From Oscheius tipulae (taxonomy: Eukaryota; Nematoda; Chromadorea; Rhabditida; Rhabditidae): 64,000 nt of DNA. The stretch covers positions 8,788,501-8,852,500 of the forward strand of contig JASJZH010000001.1 of the NCBI GenBank assembly GCA_037178975.1. Reading direction: 5' to 3'. Both the position numbers and the translations under genes were made by a program. Shown one piece after another: positions 22,691-35,589 of this stretch. Under the pieces are notes generated by a model, which was given only the letters and a program-made list of their open reading frames with translations, had not been told where the DNA came from and made no database searches. The stretch's first letter is position 1. Each line of letters starts with the position of its first letter.

Positions 22691-25600
22691 TCAATAGACC
22701 GGGGGCTTGTTCACAACGAGAACAGTCGGCTGATTCAGGGCACTTCTCTGTGAGAGGAGTCTCTTGAACCTATAGGAGACCTGTCCCTGCCACAGACTGT
22801 AGAGAAGGAACACGATCAGGAAAGTATAGATGCAGGTGCATTGCACGTAATACGAGCTTGTCTTCTCGGTGTGAAGGGCTGCAAAAGAGATTGAGGAACC
22901 CGTCTTGTAAACCCATCGCAAAGGCCGAATTTGAGGCGGAACTCACTGTTAAACGCCCAATTGAGAACCATTATGATGTAATAGGGCTTGAAGATGAAGT
23001 AGAAGCTGAAGATTAGGAGAGCGTAGCTGGCCAGCACCGAGTGAAAGCACTGAAACAGGTATAACCCACTCATACTGAGAAATAGTACTAGAAACTTCCT
23101 ATACAACTGTAACCCTCTAAAGCTGTCATTTTCGTTCTCAAATGACAGAGCTACGGAGCTGACAAGTCTAATGTCTTGTTGGTATCTTTCCAGTCGTGTT
23201 GATGAGCACTAACTCATGAACTAACATTATCATAACGTTAATAATGGCTCTCGGTACCTCCGAGATCACTTTATACACTGTCTTTTCACTACTTCTGTCA
23301 AATACTTCCCTCTGCACAATCCTGCGACTTTTCCTAAAGCATGGCTAGATGTGAACCGTAATTCTCTTCAAATATTCTCCACATGTATGACTACATATCC
23401 TCATTGAATTTAAAAAACTGGAATCTTTTATGATACACGCACGACAATTTCAGTTCTCCCATAAGTTAAATAGTTAAAGTAGTCAAAACAAACTATGCAT
23501 TCAATTAGAGTCTTTTGCAATTGGATTCTTTTCAAAACAGTAACTTCGGGGATTTAAAAGACTCCGGAACTACTATGCAAAGTCGTCCGTGTATTATAAT
23601 AGTACTAAAAAACGTTTAAAAAGTCCCACCGATACTGCAATAATAGGCCAGATGAGAAGACTCTTCCGGCTGATGATGCCGGCCACCGTGGCCACCGTAA
23701 TACTGGCTGGAATCAGTAGAACGAACATGGCTTTTCGGAACTTGAAATAGAGGACGACTACTAGAGCCAACAGGACCAGAGTTCCGACTGTACACAGCAG
23801 ATACATTCCATTCTTAATTGTTTATAGAAAACTAATAATAGACGCCTACCTGTAGATGGATAGATCCAAAAAGACATCGGTCTGCATTCTTCCTCCTCTG
23901 TGTCGAGTCTTCCGAGTCTTTCCGCATCTAAAACGTCAGTTAGAAGAGAGGACACGAAGTGAAGCGATTTGAAAATGACATTCGCGGCACGCGAGGGACC
24001 AAGTGCAGCCGTCGCCAGATACTTATCCGACAGGTTTCAAGTCCTCCTAAGAGAATTGTCAAGAAAGGGGATACTTGAACTACTGAAAATGGACTATCGG
24101 AGGGTCGACAAAAAGTTTGAGAGATGTTGGGATCGAACCCGCCCATTTTGTTCCAGAGTTAGGTGGTTGAAGAACTAACCTGCTAAGCCACGAGGGAAAA
24201 GCTGCGCTGCATTTTTTGATTATAGGTTAGGTGCGCCCTGTTAGTGGCTTCAGGCGGGGTTTTTGTATTCAGAAAAAATTTTATAGAACTTTCCACAAGA
24301 TCCAAAATAAGAGATTCAGGAGAAAAACAGACTAATGTTCTGACACTAATGTTGACCCAGGAGTCATTCAGCTTTTTTGTACGAAATGATATGGAGATAG
24401 GGAAGCCATTGGAGAGACCCTTGGTCAATTTTTATTATTTTTTCTTTATAACAGTGGAAAATATCGGATGAAGGTGAGAGGGGCAGCGAAAACGATACCG
24501 GCGAGGGCAAGAAAAACGTTGAAATCTGTGTGATGGACAGACTATCACATTCTTAGGAGAGGGGAAAAGGAGGACACTGTCATTCCATCGTCTTTTATTG
24601 GCTTTCACCTGGAGAAAGAGAGGGTCAGGAGGGACGAGACTATCTCTCAAAGACGGATTAGCCTAGAGAAAGAGAGAGACACCCTGCGAGTCAAATGACC
24701 CCGTTCTGTAGCAACTATTGTTAGAAATGGATGACCGGGGCTAGACTTTTGGGGGAGAAAATGTTAAGCACGCAGCCCGAAAAAAGAACAGGCTTTGTGT
24801 GGCTTTGATTAGCAAGGGGGACAGGAGGAGTGGGAGAGAGACTCATCCTCAAGAAGAAGCTGAAAGAAGGACGGAGGCGGAGAGGCTGAGATACAATCGC
24901 CAGGAAAAGATGCAAAACCAGCTGGGGGTAGATAAATGAAAAGGGCTTTGGGACACAAGGTCGAGCGGGATTCTTGCAATGTCTCAAATACAGTTTTACA
25001 CAATCTGCGAAGAAGTCGAACGATACTAAAAGATGAAGATGTTATTTGTCTCGGAAGGAAAAGGCAGAATGACGTAGTCAGCTGGTTTCCTTTTGCCATA
25101 CAGTCAACTGATATACAGTTGTGGATTTTATGTCTCTCTCTCAACTGGACTATCCTATTAGGAGGACTGGTAGAGAGTCTCCTTTTATGGTAGTCACACT
25201 GTTCTCATAAGTTGCGGTGTGGAAAGGTTTGTTACCAGTGAGAAAGAATGCAAACAGCCTAACAAATCAAGATTCGCTCTATTCGCCGTGCTTAGCTTAT
25301 CAACTGTGACTGTCCAATTCAAGCTGCTAATAGAATTTGCTTAAGCCGGTCAGTTCCGAAAATATCCTACCAGACTGAAGAGTCAAACAGTTTGAGATAT
25401 AAGGATCACTGGATTGCTCCGCCAGGTGCGTTAGCCACATGTTAATGTCAAGGCTCATCTTGGAAAACTATCACTGACTCTTTGCGAAGGTTTCTGTCCA
25501 GTAGGTAGATAACAACCGAGATCTACTTTGAATCTGGGTCAGCACTAGATCTCTGCGTCTACTTAGGTAATTCACTAGGATAATTTTAAAGATGTACTGG

Positions 25601-25844
25601 CAAAGTTAAGGTAAGATGTGGAAGATTGAAATGATTCAAAGTGGACGGATTGAAAAGTTCAATGCCTCGAGACAGGTGTACAGAACAAAAAAGTTGGAAC
25701 GACAGAAGACATAGACAAAAGATTAAAAAAAAGATCACGGTAGCAAGGACGAAAAACAGAGGAAAGCTTCTGGAACTCACGTGACTGCAGATATACGACT
25801 GGCGTTTCTTGGACGAACAGTCGGCTACCATCTTCTAAATGCAC
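22691..25844 (-). CDS. Four-helix membrane protein, orphan
   Basis: Exons 25844-25781, 23927-23850, 23787-23630, 23049-22947 and 22878-22691 give 196 aa. Four hydrophobic segments are clear: VGTLVLLALVVVLYF, AMFVLLIPASITVATVAGI, SYALLIFSFYFIF and CIYTFLIVFLLYSLW. A hydrophilic N-terminus (about 40 residues, Glu-rich) and a Ser/Arg-rich tail flank them. The frame through exons 1-3 forces the start at 25844 rather than the in-frame-looking Met at 25831, because only that reading joins the later exons. The first intron is 1.85 kb and holds a tRNA-like repeat. AATAAA (22606-22611, minus) follows the stop. The topology resembles small nematode tetraspan orphans; I cannot name a family. Confidence 0.7.
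24125..24198 (-). repeat. tRNA-like element in an intron
   Basis: On the minus strand an A box (GTGGCTTAGCAGGTTAG) and a B box (GGTTCGATCCC) are at tRNA spacing. The 5' and 3' ends do not pair as an acceptor stem and the anticodon arm is poor, so it is a tRNA pseudogene or SINE relic. Confidence 0.55.
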
Positions 25845-27250
25845 ATTTTAGACAGAAAGGCTGAGGCCTTGAGTAAGGGACTACTGACCACATGACAGAG
25901 TAAATACGTATTTGGAGAGGATACGATTAGGAGAATAGACTACAAGAGACAGGGGAACCAGAGTCAGCCATGACTATTTGCCAAGGCTCATCCTAACATG
26001 GTCACCGCAGAAGTCTCATTGAGAGACGTTCCTAATAGCGACACTTTAAAAGGGGCAAGCTAACGAAACCATCTGTTCGAGAGAGAGACGGACTGGTGGA
26101 CAAGAAGGGAAACGCGGGGCAGCTGATTTCTAGTTTGCTAATTCACGCAATGAGAGAGATCGTCTTCGGTTTCGATCCACAGTGGGGGAGAAAGCTATCA
26201 CTTTCTTGGTTTGTTGTCGAAGAGAGAGAATTGGATCAGACGGCTGTACATTTGTAGCCAGGGAGAAACAGCAAATGAATTACAGACTTCATGCTAGAAT
26301 CTCGTCGTTCCGATCTCATTTTCGAATTCTGCTTGTATAAATACCTATATGACGCCAAAAATGAGTGAAAAGTCATGGTTTACAGAGCGCAGGAGCGTCT
26401 TCGGCTGGGAGATAGCCGTTTGAAGCTCAATTCGCCTAATTCTTGGGGTTTTCACGCAATTTGGTGACAAGTAGGTTTTTACTGCCTAGAATACGATAAC
26501 ACTAAGAGAAAGGTAAAAAGTTGCAGGGAAAATGGTGAAAAATGGAAAAAATTCTTCTTCACGCGCAAACGCCGAGCTTCAGGCATTCAAACTGAGGTGC
26601 AGCTATTTTCTATAAATGGACTATATCGCTCAGTCGCTTAGCGCTTCGACTACAGGATAAAAGGTATCGGGATCGATTCCCATATAAGTTATATCGTTTT
26701 CTCTTTGTGTGAAATCTTTAAAAAAAGCTTCCAAAGGTTTTCTGTAGTAGTTATGTTCAACTCCTAAGGGTACGCTTCACACAGACTGCCTTCCTTTGTC
26801 TGGAAAGAGTCCTGACGATTCAAGTTTTGATCTATTTACGGGGAAGAAGACAAAAGTTTCAAGCTAAAGAGGCGTGTTTCTGTCTACCTCAAACATCAAT
26901 CAGATAAGTTGGAGTCCACTACTCCATTGGAGCTCCTACGCTCTTTCCCAGCCAATCAAAACATCTTACCCTTTACTTTGCAACTTCTTCCATCGCATCT
27001 TGTCTCCACACCAAAGCCCCCTAACCGGTCTGCATATAAAATCTCGTCGTCTCTTTCGGCTGTCCCAACACGCGACTTTTTGTAAGCAACACTTATGTTC
27101 GTTCTGATGGACTGCTACGTAGGCTCTGAATCGGAAGTCTTCGCATCTTTTTGCACCTTTCTCCCCCGGATCCGATCCGAAGGAGAAGTGTCAAGAGCGA
27201 TCCTGTTCTCTCTATGCAAATGACCGATGGCTGTCAATTGAATTCAATCA
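25845..27250. other. Intergenic, no gene seen
   Basis: Short open frames only. A tRNA-like repeat lies at 26621-26695. The right end abuts the 3' end of the astacin gene. Confidence 0.45.
26621..26695 (+). repeat. tRNA-like element
   Basis: A box CGCTCAGTCGCTTAGCGC and B box GGGATCGATTCCC stand at tRNA spacing with the GCTTCGACTACA core shared with the elements at 5428 and 33905. The stems are degraded. Confidence 0.5.
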
Positions 27251-27266
27251 TTTATTAGCGCCCACT

Positions 27267-29556
27267 CTAGCCGAAGAAACCCCAGACTCTATCGAAGAAG
27301 CCTCTCGAATGCCGAGGCTGTAAGGGAGGGGCCGCCCTAGACAACTCTTGACATGTACATTGGCAGAAATCCGTAAAGTAATTGCAGTCCAGACGATTTC
27401 GTCTCGCCTGCCTTTGGCAGAAGATAGAGAAAATCTCCCGACACGCAGAGGGAGGCCCGACTGGAGTATAGGTCACAGCTGGAAGAACCGACTCTACTTC
27501 TGGGACTACCGGCAATGAAGTTGGAGTTGGATTCTGAGACTTGTTTCGATCATTACTAGTCTAGAGAATCTTACGTTCGAGTCGATATCCTCTCCCATAC
27601 ATGTCTGACAGCCGTATAGAATACAGACTTTCTTGTAGTCGCTAGGGGAGGCGTCTTTCTGGTTACCGATCACCTTCTGAAATAGAAGGAACCCTTGAAG
27701 AGTAGAAGACTGGGAAATTTAGACGTAATGCCTATACCATCTCGGCAGCCGTATAACAGTCATGATATATAGTTGTAAATGTGTTCCCCGTACCGACTCG
27801 GTTTGTGTATAGACAAATCCAGCCAGCAGAGTACCTGTAAGTCTCCCGTTCACCGTCGCCAGGGCTTCTCATCCCCTGGTCATAGCAACTTGGCAGATTT
27901 TTATGTATTAATTTGATTTAAAAGTGTAAGACTCCATACCCCTCTTCGGCTCCTCTCACCTGATACTGTGGATCCTTGGTCTCCATACTTATCCGTCCTT
28001 TTCTCGCAAATGCATCTTCCGCGTAGTGCATGACAGACTTGTAGTCGTAGGGAACCCCGTAAGTCGTGGATTCTTGAGAGGAGATCTTCTCGAATTGACT
28101 CATGTAGATGGGATCAATGTTCTCGTAGTGCACGGAGATAAAGTCGTCCTAAAAGATCGGCCTTGAGGAAGCTGTGAGCAAGGACAGACCCTATCGTATC
28201 TCATGTGCTCGTGCCAGAGTCCAATGGCGTGAAAGAGCTCGTGAACGACGATGTCTACTTCTACACATCTGGAAAAAAAATTTGGTATGTTTACTAAATA
28301 TAGTTCTATTGGATTTGCAGAGCCCCAACTCGCCCGTACTGTCTCGGAAAATGACTCTAGACTAGAACAGCGCGTTATTAGGCCCATTTACAGGCTCAAT
28401 TTACAACTTTTCTGCTTAACGATGTTCTGCAAAGTTTTAGCTCTTGATCTTTTCAATAACTTTGCATCATTTCGCCAAAAAGTCATTTCCTAGACCAGCG
28501 CAGAGGGACCCAAGTGTGGCACCCGTATCATCTCGTGTTCCCCTAGAGAAACTCACGTTGCCATTTCATTAGCCTCCAACATCACAACATTCTTCCCGCT
28601 CATCCTTCCCACGTTCGTGTAACATCTGAAATTTAGCCACTTGTACTCTCCTCATTCAGTCCTACCCCTCGTTTTGAGTGTTCTGAAGATCGATATAGTC
28701 TCTCTCGAAAGTTCTCTTCCTGAATCGGATACATGTATTTGCTTCTATTCTTCCCATAGCGTCAGCTATGATACTTCTCTCCGAGGGATCTGAACGCTTT
28801 CTGTCAAGAAAAATATCCAGGGATTCGAACCATATCTCCCTGATATCATATAAGGAATTATGAAGTTTCCCGAAGAATCTCGAGTCTTGCTCCATTTCAA
28901 TGGAGAATTCCGAGGCAAGACATTGTACATGACAGACTTACTCTTGGCTACCGTCCTCATCTGACTCATGTCGCTACCACCATCTTGTGAAAAAATGTTG
29001 ATTCTCTGACCCTGAAAACGGGGAGGATCAGTTAGAGGAGTCAGCTGCACAAACAGAGTGATTCAGATTGTGTCTACCGAAAATGATGTGACCTTTTTTG
29101 GGAAGCAGAAACGGTTTGTTTTTGGACCGGATTGCTGCTCTTTTGCATTCTCAGTAGTAGTGGAAAAGGAAAACAAAAATACACGGTGGGAGTCGAAAGT
29201 TATTCTAGCCTTTCATATCTTGGTATTATAGCTTTATTCTGTTTCCAACGGGGCCTTAATTTCAGAGAGATCACCTTATATGACATTTAAAGGATGTAGG
29301 AGAGACACAAAAATATCTTGCTGTAGCAATGTGAAAAAAAGACATCCTGACTTTATACAGACTACAAATGTGAATCAAGCACGCTCTATATTTAAGAAAT
29401 TGAACTGGAAACGGTGGCAAAACGACTGTCAACGGGATAGGCAATGTGAACTCTCAATACCATCGAACTGAATTCCAAACCACTCACTCTGCAGATGACT
29501 CCGCAAACCTGGAGGATACATACAAGACAGCTAACATAGCTGAACGATGGACGCAT
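27267..29556 (-). CDS. Astacin-family zinc metalloprotease, secreted
   Basis: Exons 29556-29488, 29044-28831, 28789-28666, 28625-28557, 28268-28190, 28148-27940, 27834-27738, 27676-27575 and 27533-27267 give 409 aa. A signal peptide (SCLVCILQVCGVIC) and a short propeptide precede the mature start (KWSKTRDSSGNFIIPYMIS). The zinc site HELFHAIGLWHEHMRYDRDD matches astacin HExxHxxGxxHExxRxDR, and SVMHY is the Met-turn with its Tyr ligand. Conserved TCIRF is present. Behind the catalytic domain lies a roughly 150-residue Cys-rich tail (CQTCMGED, CREIFSIFCQ, CQCTCQEL) that I do not assign to CUB, EGF or ShK. The acceptor at 27834 could instead be 27888, adding 18 codons. AATAAA (27251-27256, minus) follows. 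Likely a nematode nas-type protease acting in cuticle or matrix processing. Confidence 0.88.
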
Positions 29557-30721
29557 ACCCTGAAAGATACTGTGCTGACGGTGAAAAAGAGACAAGACTG
29601 AGAGAGAGAAAGGTGTGATCAAATAAGGCCTCTGGCACCGCGGAAAGTCAGCTGTTTGCACAGACGTAAATCCATTCCAAAACAGCCGCCGCTCCTTGCC
29701 GTTAGAGATTTGCGGAATGGTGACGTCAGAAGCGATATCTGAGGTATGAGAAAAGACCGGAAAGGTTGGAGGTGACAGTGCAAATCGGCAGAGCTTTGCA
29801 TAAGTGACAGCAGAACCTGTTGTTTTTGGGGGACGGCGTGAATCAGCTGAGTAGAAGGTTTAGATGAAACAGATAGTGGTAACGATTAGAGGAAATTAAA
29901 AAAGTCTATGCTAGATTTTGCTGCCACAGTTCATGTCTCTGTCGTTAATTCATCAGATCAAACACTCACAGCAGTTGTCGTCTATCATTCTTCCTTGAAT
30001 GCTACGATACGTTTCTCCCATTCCACAGTTCTTCGCAATATTGAACTACCACAGGTTGAGCAACACAATTCGAGCATCGGATCATACTGGGCCATACTAC
30101 CTCTCGCGCTTATACCTTAGACTCAGCCAAACTGACGCGACCTAGAAGGGCAGCTGCACCGCTCGTTGCTAGCGCTAAAATGTCAGTTCTTGTCAGCCAA
30201 TGTCAGCTTGTGTCTGCTGGTGTCAACTTCTGTCAAGCTCTGTCAGCTTTAGCCACTTCTAGTCAGCTAATGTTAGCTTCTGTCAATTTCTAACAGCCTA
30301 TGTCAACCTTTGTCAGCTCATGTCAACATTTGTCCGCCTATGTCAACCACTGCTTATGTCAGCTTCAGTCAGCAAAAAAGCAGAGCTTTGGCGCGGGCTG
30401 CGCCCCCTGCAAGTGAGGCGACACATAGAGACGACAGTTTTTTAAAACCTTTAATAAGAAAGGCAATCCCACGGGTTACTAAAAATTCAAAAAGACTCAA
30501 GATGTTTTCCGCTTTCAACATGATCTCCTGCGATTTCTGCCGCCCGAGGAGACTGCATGTAATTCGATCCGGGACGGAGGAATCCCTCCTCACCCTCATA
30601 ATTCGAGTAAGCGATGGATTGTCATGTCCGACGTGTCGGGGGCGTGTCACGTCTTCGAAGCCATTAAAGCGCTGCTCCTAAATGCGCTTCTCCAAGTCGT
30701 CAGCCTGATGAGTCCTTCCAC
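29557..30721. other. Intergenic; holds a 10-bp minisatellite
   Basis: No gene is seen. A decamer array lies at 30181-30373. Between it and the CUB gene an open frame (30310-30681) crosses the array and carries no domain. Confidence 0.5.
30181..30373 (+). repeat. Degenerate minisatellite, 10-bp unit TGTCAGCTTC
   Basis: Seventeen consecutive blocks of exactly ten bases begin with TGTCA or a near variant (consensus TGTCAgcttc), followed by a shorter decayed end. The period stays at ten with almost no slippage from 30181 to 30350. Confidence 0.9.
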
Positions 30722-33700
30722 ATGTTCTTCTCACTCCTTTCCTCTCTGCTGCCCCTGCTTCTTGTCCAAAATGGTCAAGGTATTTAACCCTCTAGACACA
30801 ACTATTTTCTTCTATTCAGCGGTGATATGCGGATGTGTCCTGTTCAACAGTAGCGGAATCTTCCAGTCACCGGACTTTCCTTCGGCTCTGGGCCACATCG
30901 ACTGCCTGTTCTACCACTTTGAGGCTCCTCCTGAACACTTCGTCCAAGTCATCTTTCATTCCTTCCAGCTGCCGCCGAGAAAAGCTGGGTAAGAAGGCTG
31001 TGCCAAAACGATGAGCAGTTTTTCAAAGTCAATTCACCTCAGTACGCCCTCAGTAATTACTCTGGTAAGAGAACTATGAGTGTAGGAGTGAATGGCTGGG
31101 ATAATACGGGAGAGAACCCATTTGTCAGCCGAGAGACACTACGCGAAAGATTATGGATACAGAGACGGTACGGTGCAGAAATATGTACCCATAGTGCTTC
31201 CGATTCTTCCCCGCATTTTTTCGACTAGTGAAAAAGTTTTCCCCCGTATTATCTCGGCAATCCTCCTCTGCATCAGTTCTTACCAATTGACAGTTTCTCT
31301 TCTTTTCGGCTTTGAGCTCTAGCCATCTTTTGCTGGGACTAATTTAGACCATAGATCTCGTCACCCTGACTTAATTGAGTTTTTGAGGAGAGCAGGGAAG
31401 TGTGTGTCTTCTCGAGTCTTTTCGTGCTCTGCGGTGAATTCCAGAGAGTCAGAAATCGACACAGGAAATTAGAGCACAACAGGCGGGCCCCGATTCAATT
31501 GACGCCCGAAGAATAACTGCTAACTGGCGGGGCTGTGACTCTTCAGTAGTCCGCTCTCTCGGAATGAGGGATCCGAGGATAAGAGGGGCCTCCGTGGGAA
31601 AGCCTCTCTGTGTTTGCACCATAATTAGAGACTGGGAACACTTCCCCGAGGGCCATTATTCAAATCTCTATGCACCTTCTTTTCAGGCGATGTCCCTCTG
31701 GGACTCGACTCTTCGACCACAGTCCAGATGGTCTGGTCGAGGAGGATGAGGCGGCAGATTTTGAGTATTGTGATCGAGAGATGCCGATAGGGAAGAGCTT
31801 CTACTCGCGGTTCATAACCACTACAATGTAGATTTTAGATGGTTTAGGGATCGACACTTTCTTCTGCAACTGCTCCATTCTGACTCGAGTTCGAGAGGCT
31901 TCGTGGGAGAGTACAGGTTTCTTCCGAGAGGTAAGAAAGGTCTGCGTGCCTAGTGAAATCCACTGTGAACAAGTTTTCTGAACTTTGTGGTAGTAACGGT
32001 ACAGAACATACACTCTCCTTTTCCAGCAAACTTCACCTCCGACGCCGTCGAGGTCTCCGAATGGACTTGGAGAGTGGAGAAGACTAAGGGCCTGCTGTAC
32101 TCTCCTGAATACCCCTACTTTTATCCGTCTTTCGTGAACACGACCTACATCCTGCCTGCCAAGAAGGGACATCATACTCTCTTGATGTCGAACGACTTTG
32201 AGCTGGGAGACGATGCCGTCTTGGAGATCTTTGAGACCACCAACAAGGGGGTCAGATTCTCGTAGTCCCAAAGTAATTCGGTGTTTCAGAAAACAAAAAC
32301 GCAGATCTTCACCAGCGAGTCTCACAGTCTCTATGCGACCTCTGCTGCCTCGCTCCTTCTGCACTTCCGTCCTGGCAAGAATTCAAAAAGTCGAGTAAGT
32401 ACGTGCTTCGGGCTTAATCCCACATGATGGAGACATTTGTTAGAGACAGCGATGGACTCCTCTCGCTATTATGAGAGAAAACGAGCCGCCAGGGGGATGG
32501 ATGGCTTAAGGGGAAAAGAAGGAAAGGCAACATATGGGATTAGTTATTGGCTCTTCGAGAGAGTACGGCGGTGTAGTAGGATTTTAACAGGACTGTGCTG
32601 AAAATATATTCATTGCATTGTCACCATTCATATCTTTTAGTCACGGATTTGCTGCTGGTGAGAAGCATTTGAGCTTTTTTTGTCATGCGACAAAACTTAA
32701 ATTCAGTATGCGATATCACGAAACAAAGTTCAAGACGAGAACAATGTGACACCAATAGCCGTCGCTCCTTGTCGAGCAATCCAGTTCCCTATTTGCATCT
32801 TGAATTGTTTGGCTCTCTTCCAACTGAACTTGCCCTGTCAAGGATAACTCGCGACTTGTGTGGTTAGCATGACACTTTTGATTTGAAGATCAGAATCCTT
32901 GTTTTGCCAGAACACGCAAGCTTGTTATCAAGTGTTCAAACGGTGAATGCACTGTAGTTGTCTGTTTGTTTGTTCGTAATCTTGAACCAAAACTGACAAA
33001 TCAAGAATTATTGCTAAATAGTTGACAAGACAGTTACGAGAGGAGAGCAACACGGGAATGTTGCCCACTTTGTGGTAGCCCCACAAAGTGGGTGACGGGA
33101 TAAGATTGATTGGAATATGCTATTAGTATTAGGGGAAAATAATGGAAGTGTCTGTTCTCCCAGAGTGAAGTTATACTAAAAACTTCTCTCACAGATCAGA
33201 ATTATGAGGAATAGACAAGGGACAGAACACAATTAGACGGAAGAAAGTTCAGAGATTGGGTGGTGACGGTATGGCCAAAGAACATCATAAAGACCTCCAT
33301 CTTTTCGTCTTTTCTTATGCTAACTTTCAGGCACGGGGACTGGTAATTGAGTTCAGCTACGAGGCAGCCACTTGGAGCGACACAGCGCGTAAGTTCCATT
33401 GATCCTCCTCCAAAACCCGAAAAATGTTCCTTCCGACCCTATTCTTCTTTATGCTAATCCGTGTGCTCAATGGTAGGAATCCAATCCATTGTTGTTAGAC
33501 TTTCAGGCTCCTCATCGGAATGTGTCGTGTCAATTGCCTCGGAGGCTGGCAGACAGGGTAATTTCTCCTCAAAACAGCTGGCCACAAAGGGGGGACAGCA
33601 TCTTCCTTCCAAGTGTCGAGTCATCTTTCAAGGTAAGCAGCTCGAAAAGGTGACCAGGAGAATGTTCAGGGTATCCGAAGGAGCGCATCTCTGTCAAATT

Positions 33701-35035
33701 CACCTACTTCAATCTCTTCGTCCCGGACGAGAAGAATTTGACGTTCAATTGAGTCCTATTTTTATGCCAACAATTTCAAAAGTGGCTAGAGCGCATTCCG
33801 TTTCTGAATCCTAATTGCAAAAAGAATGATTCTGACCCTACGAACCATGCAAAAGAACACTTTATGAGGGTGTTTCTGGGAGTTTTAAGAAAAGACAAAA
33901 AGGTTTCGTTTTGAATCGAACCCGGCTTTGCTTTGTAGTCGATGCGCTAACCGACTGAGCCAGCCGGGTAAATTCTTCCGAATTTAGATAGTAACACGTA
34001 AATGTTGCTCAGCGAGCTTGGTAGCTAGATTGATCTTCCGTAAATGAGCCACAGTTGACTTGAGCAGGGAAAAGAAAGCGGTGGTAAGAAATAGGTCAGG
34101 AATTCAATGAGTCCATCAAACAAATTAGTGTCGCATATAATTAGAATCACAAGTTTTCAATTCAAAACTGTTTTTCAGATGCAGCGACGTGGATCATTTG
34201 ACTGCCGACGTCCGAGTAGGTTCCCGTCTCTCCCGAATTGATGACGCCTGGTGTGGAAGTCGTCTACCACCGAATCTGATGAGCAGTACGAATATGCTGC
34301 AACTCGAGTACACGACTAAATCGTCTCGAGTCCTCCGAGAGACAGCCTCGGCTGAGACGGGCTTTCGTCTCGAGTACATCTTCCACACCGACTGGAATAT
34401 GGCTCCGATGCTGGCTAAAGTCGACAAAAACAAACCCTGTCGCTTTATCTTCAACTCTTCCGCCCAGAGCAGCGGCAAGCTGTGGAGTGTGAACCATCCG
34501 GGTCTCTATCCGCGCAATCTCTACTGCGAGTACATCTTCCACGGGAGCGAGGATCAGATTGTGCACATTCACTTTGAGTATTTTGACGTGGAAGGCTTTA
34601 ATCAGTGCGATGAGACGACTCAAAGTGACTACGTCCTCTTCAGCAACTACCAGACCCACGATCGGACTAATAGGAGATTTTGCGGGAAGGTGGGTACGCA
34701 CCAACTCTTAACGTCGATACGCTGGTTCGAAAACCCCATGGCTTGAAGTTGGCGCGCAGAAATAGCCGTTTCAGGTAGCTCCTCGGGGTCCAATCCTCTC
34801 GGAATCCAACTATTTTCGGATGATTTTCTTCACAAATGATATCTTTGACGCCACTGGCTTCTATGCTCACTACCAGTTCATCTCTCAACGTGAGTGTTGC
34901 TCTCTGGCTCCAAGAGGTATTCCCATTACAGAGAAATCTCAAATTAGTCGGATCAAACTGACTCCGACGTCGTCTTCTACTCCACCGGTCCTCGTTCACA
35001 TTCTTTCGCTCATCATATCACTTGTAGTCGGTTAA
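30722..35035 (+). CDS. Multi-CUB-domain surface protein, SOL-1/NETO-like
   Basis: Twelve exons give 588 aa: 30722-30779, 30820-30988, 31687-31827, 31848-31930, 32027-32250, 32290-32394, 33331-33388, 33507-33632, 33670-33742, 34179-34689, 34775-34889, 34932-35035. A signal peptide ([20 protein letters not shown]) is followed by at least three CUB-like segments: [38 protein letters not shown], and C-terminal [20 protein letters not shown] with the [20 protein letters not shown] stretch typical of nematode CUB proteins such as SOL-1. The protein ends in a hydrophobic segment ([14 protein letters not shown]) with no cytoplasmic tail, which suggests a GPI anchor. SOL-type proteins are auxiliary subunits of glutamate receptors; that role is inference. 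The model uses a 20-nt gap between exons 3 and 4, which is very short and may be wrong. AATAAA overlaps the stop. Confidence 0.82.
33905..33970 (-). repeat. tRNA-like element in a CUB-gene intron region
   Basis: On the minus strand CCCGGCTGGCTCAGTCGGTT is followed by AGCGCATCGACTACAAAGC and a B box GGGTTCGATTC. The first bases (CCCGGCT) do pair with AGCCGGG, but that pairing overlaps the T arm, so the cloverleaf fails. It is a tRNA pseudogene or SINE relic. Confidence 0.55.
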
Positions 35036-35589
35036 TAAATCTGAATTTTTTAGACAGAGACAGACCTGGAGACGAAAATCTTCGTCTTTCCTACCTATTT
35101 TCCCATATCTTGGCGGCACATCATACATTGGGCTTGTCAACTGTAATGTTCACAAAAAAACAAAAGTTGCAAATCTTCATTATTGGCTCATCAACTATTA
35201 TGTTTGTGCTTGCGGAGACTGTCCCGAGCCTCGCAAAGACAGCCCTTAGCAGCATCACTGTTGCAGTTGCTATTGACCGGTCACTTCCATCTGGTTCCGG
35301 TCAATTTCAACGGTTTTTAACAAAAATCAGTTCGAAAGTTCGGTGAAATGTAGGATTCTTTCCTTCAGCGCTCTAATAACCTATTCTTGCAAATATTCAG
35401 TTGGAATTGACTAGAAGTTAAAAACTTCTCGTTGTAAATCGCTGCTTTACCGTATTTTAGTTTGCTTTATCAACTTTTTCGACCAAATAGCGATCAACGC
35501 TTGAGTTCAAAAGTAATTATTAGTAGAAATCAAACAAAAACGATGTATAATATAGATGTCAAAAAATCACAGAAACAAAACCTGTTTAT

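Noticed and set aside
30310-30681. Open frame crossing the 10-bp minisatellite
   Set aside because: A 10-bp period cannot keep one frame meaningful, and no domain follows.
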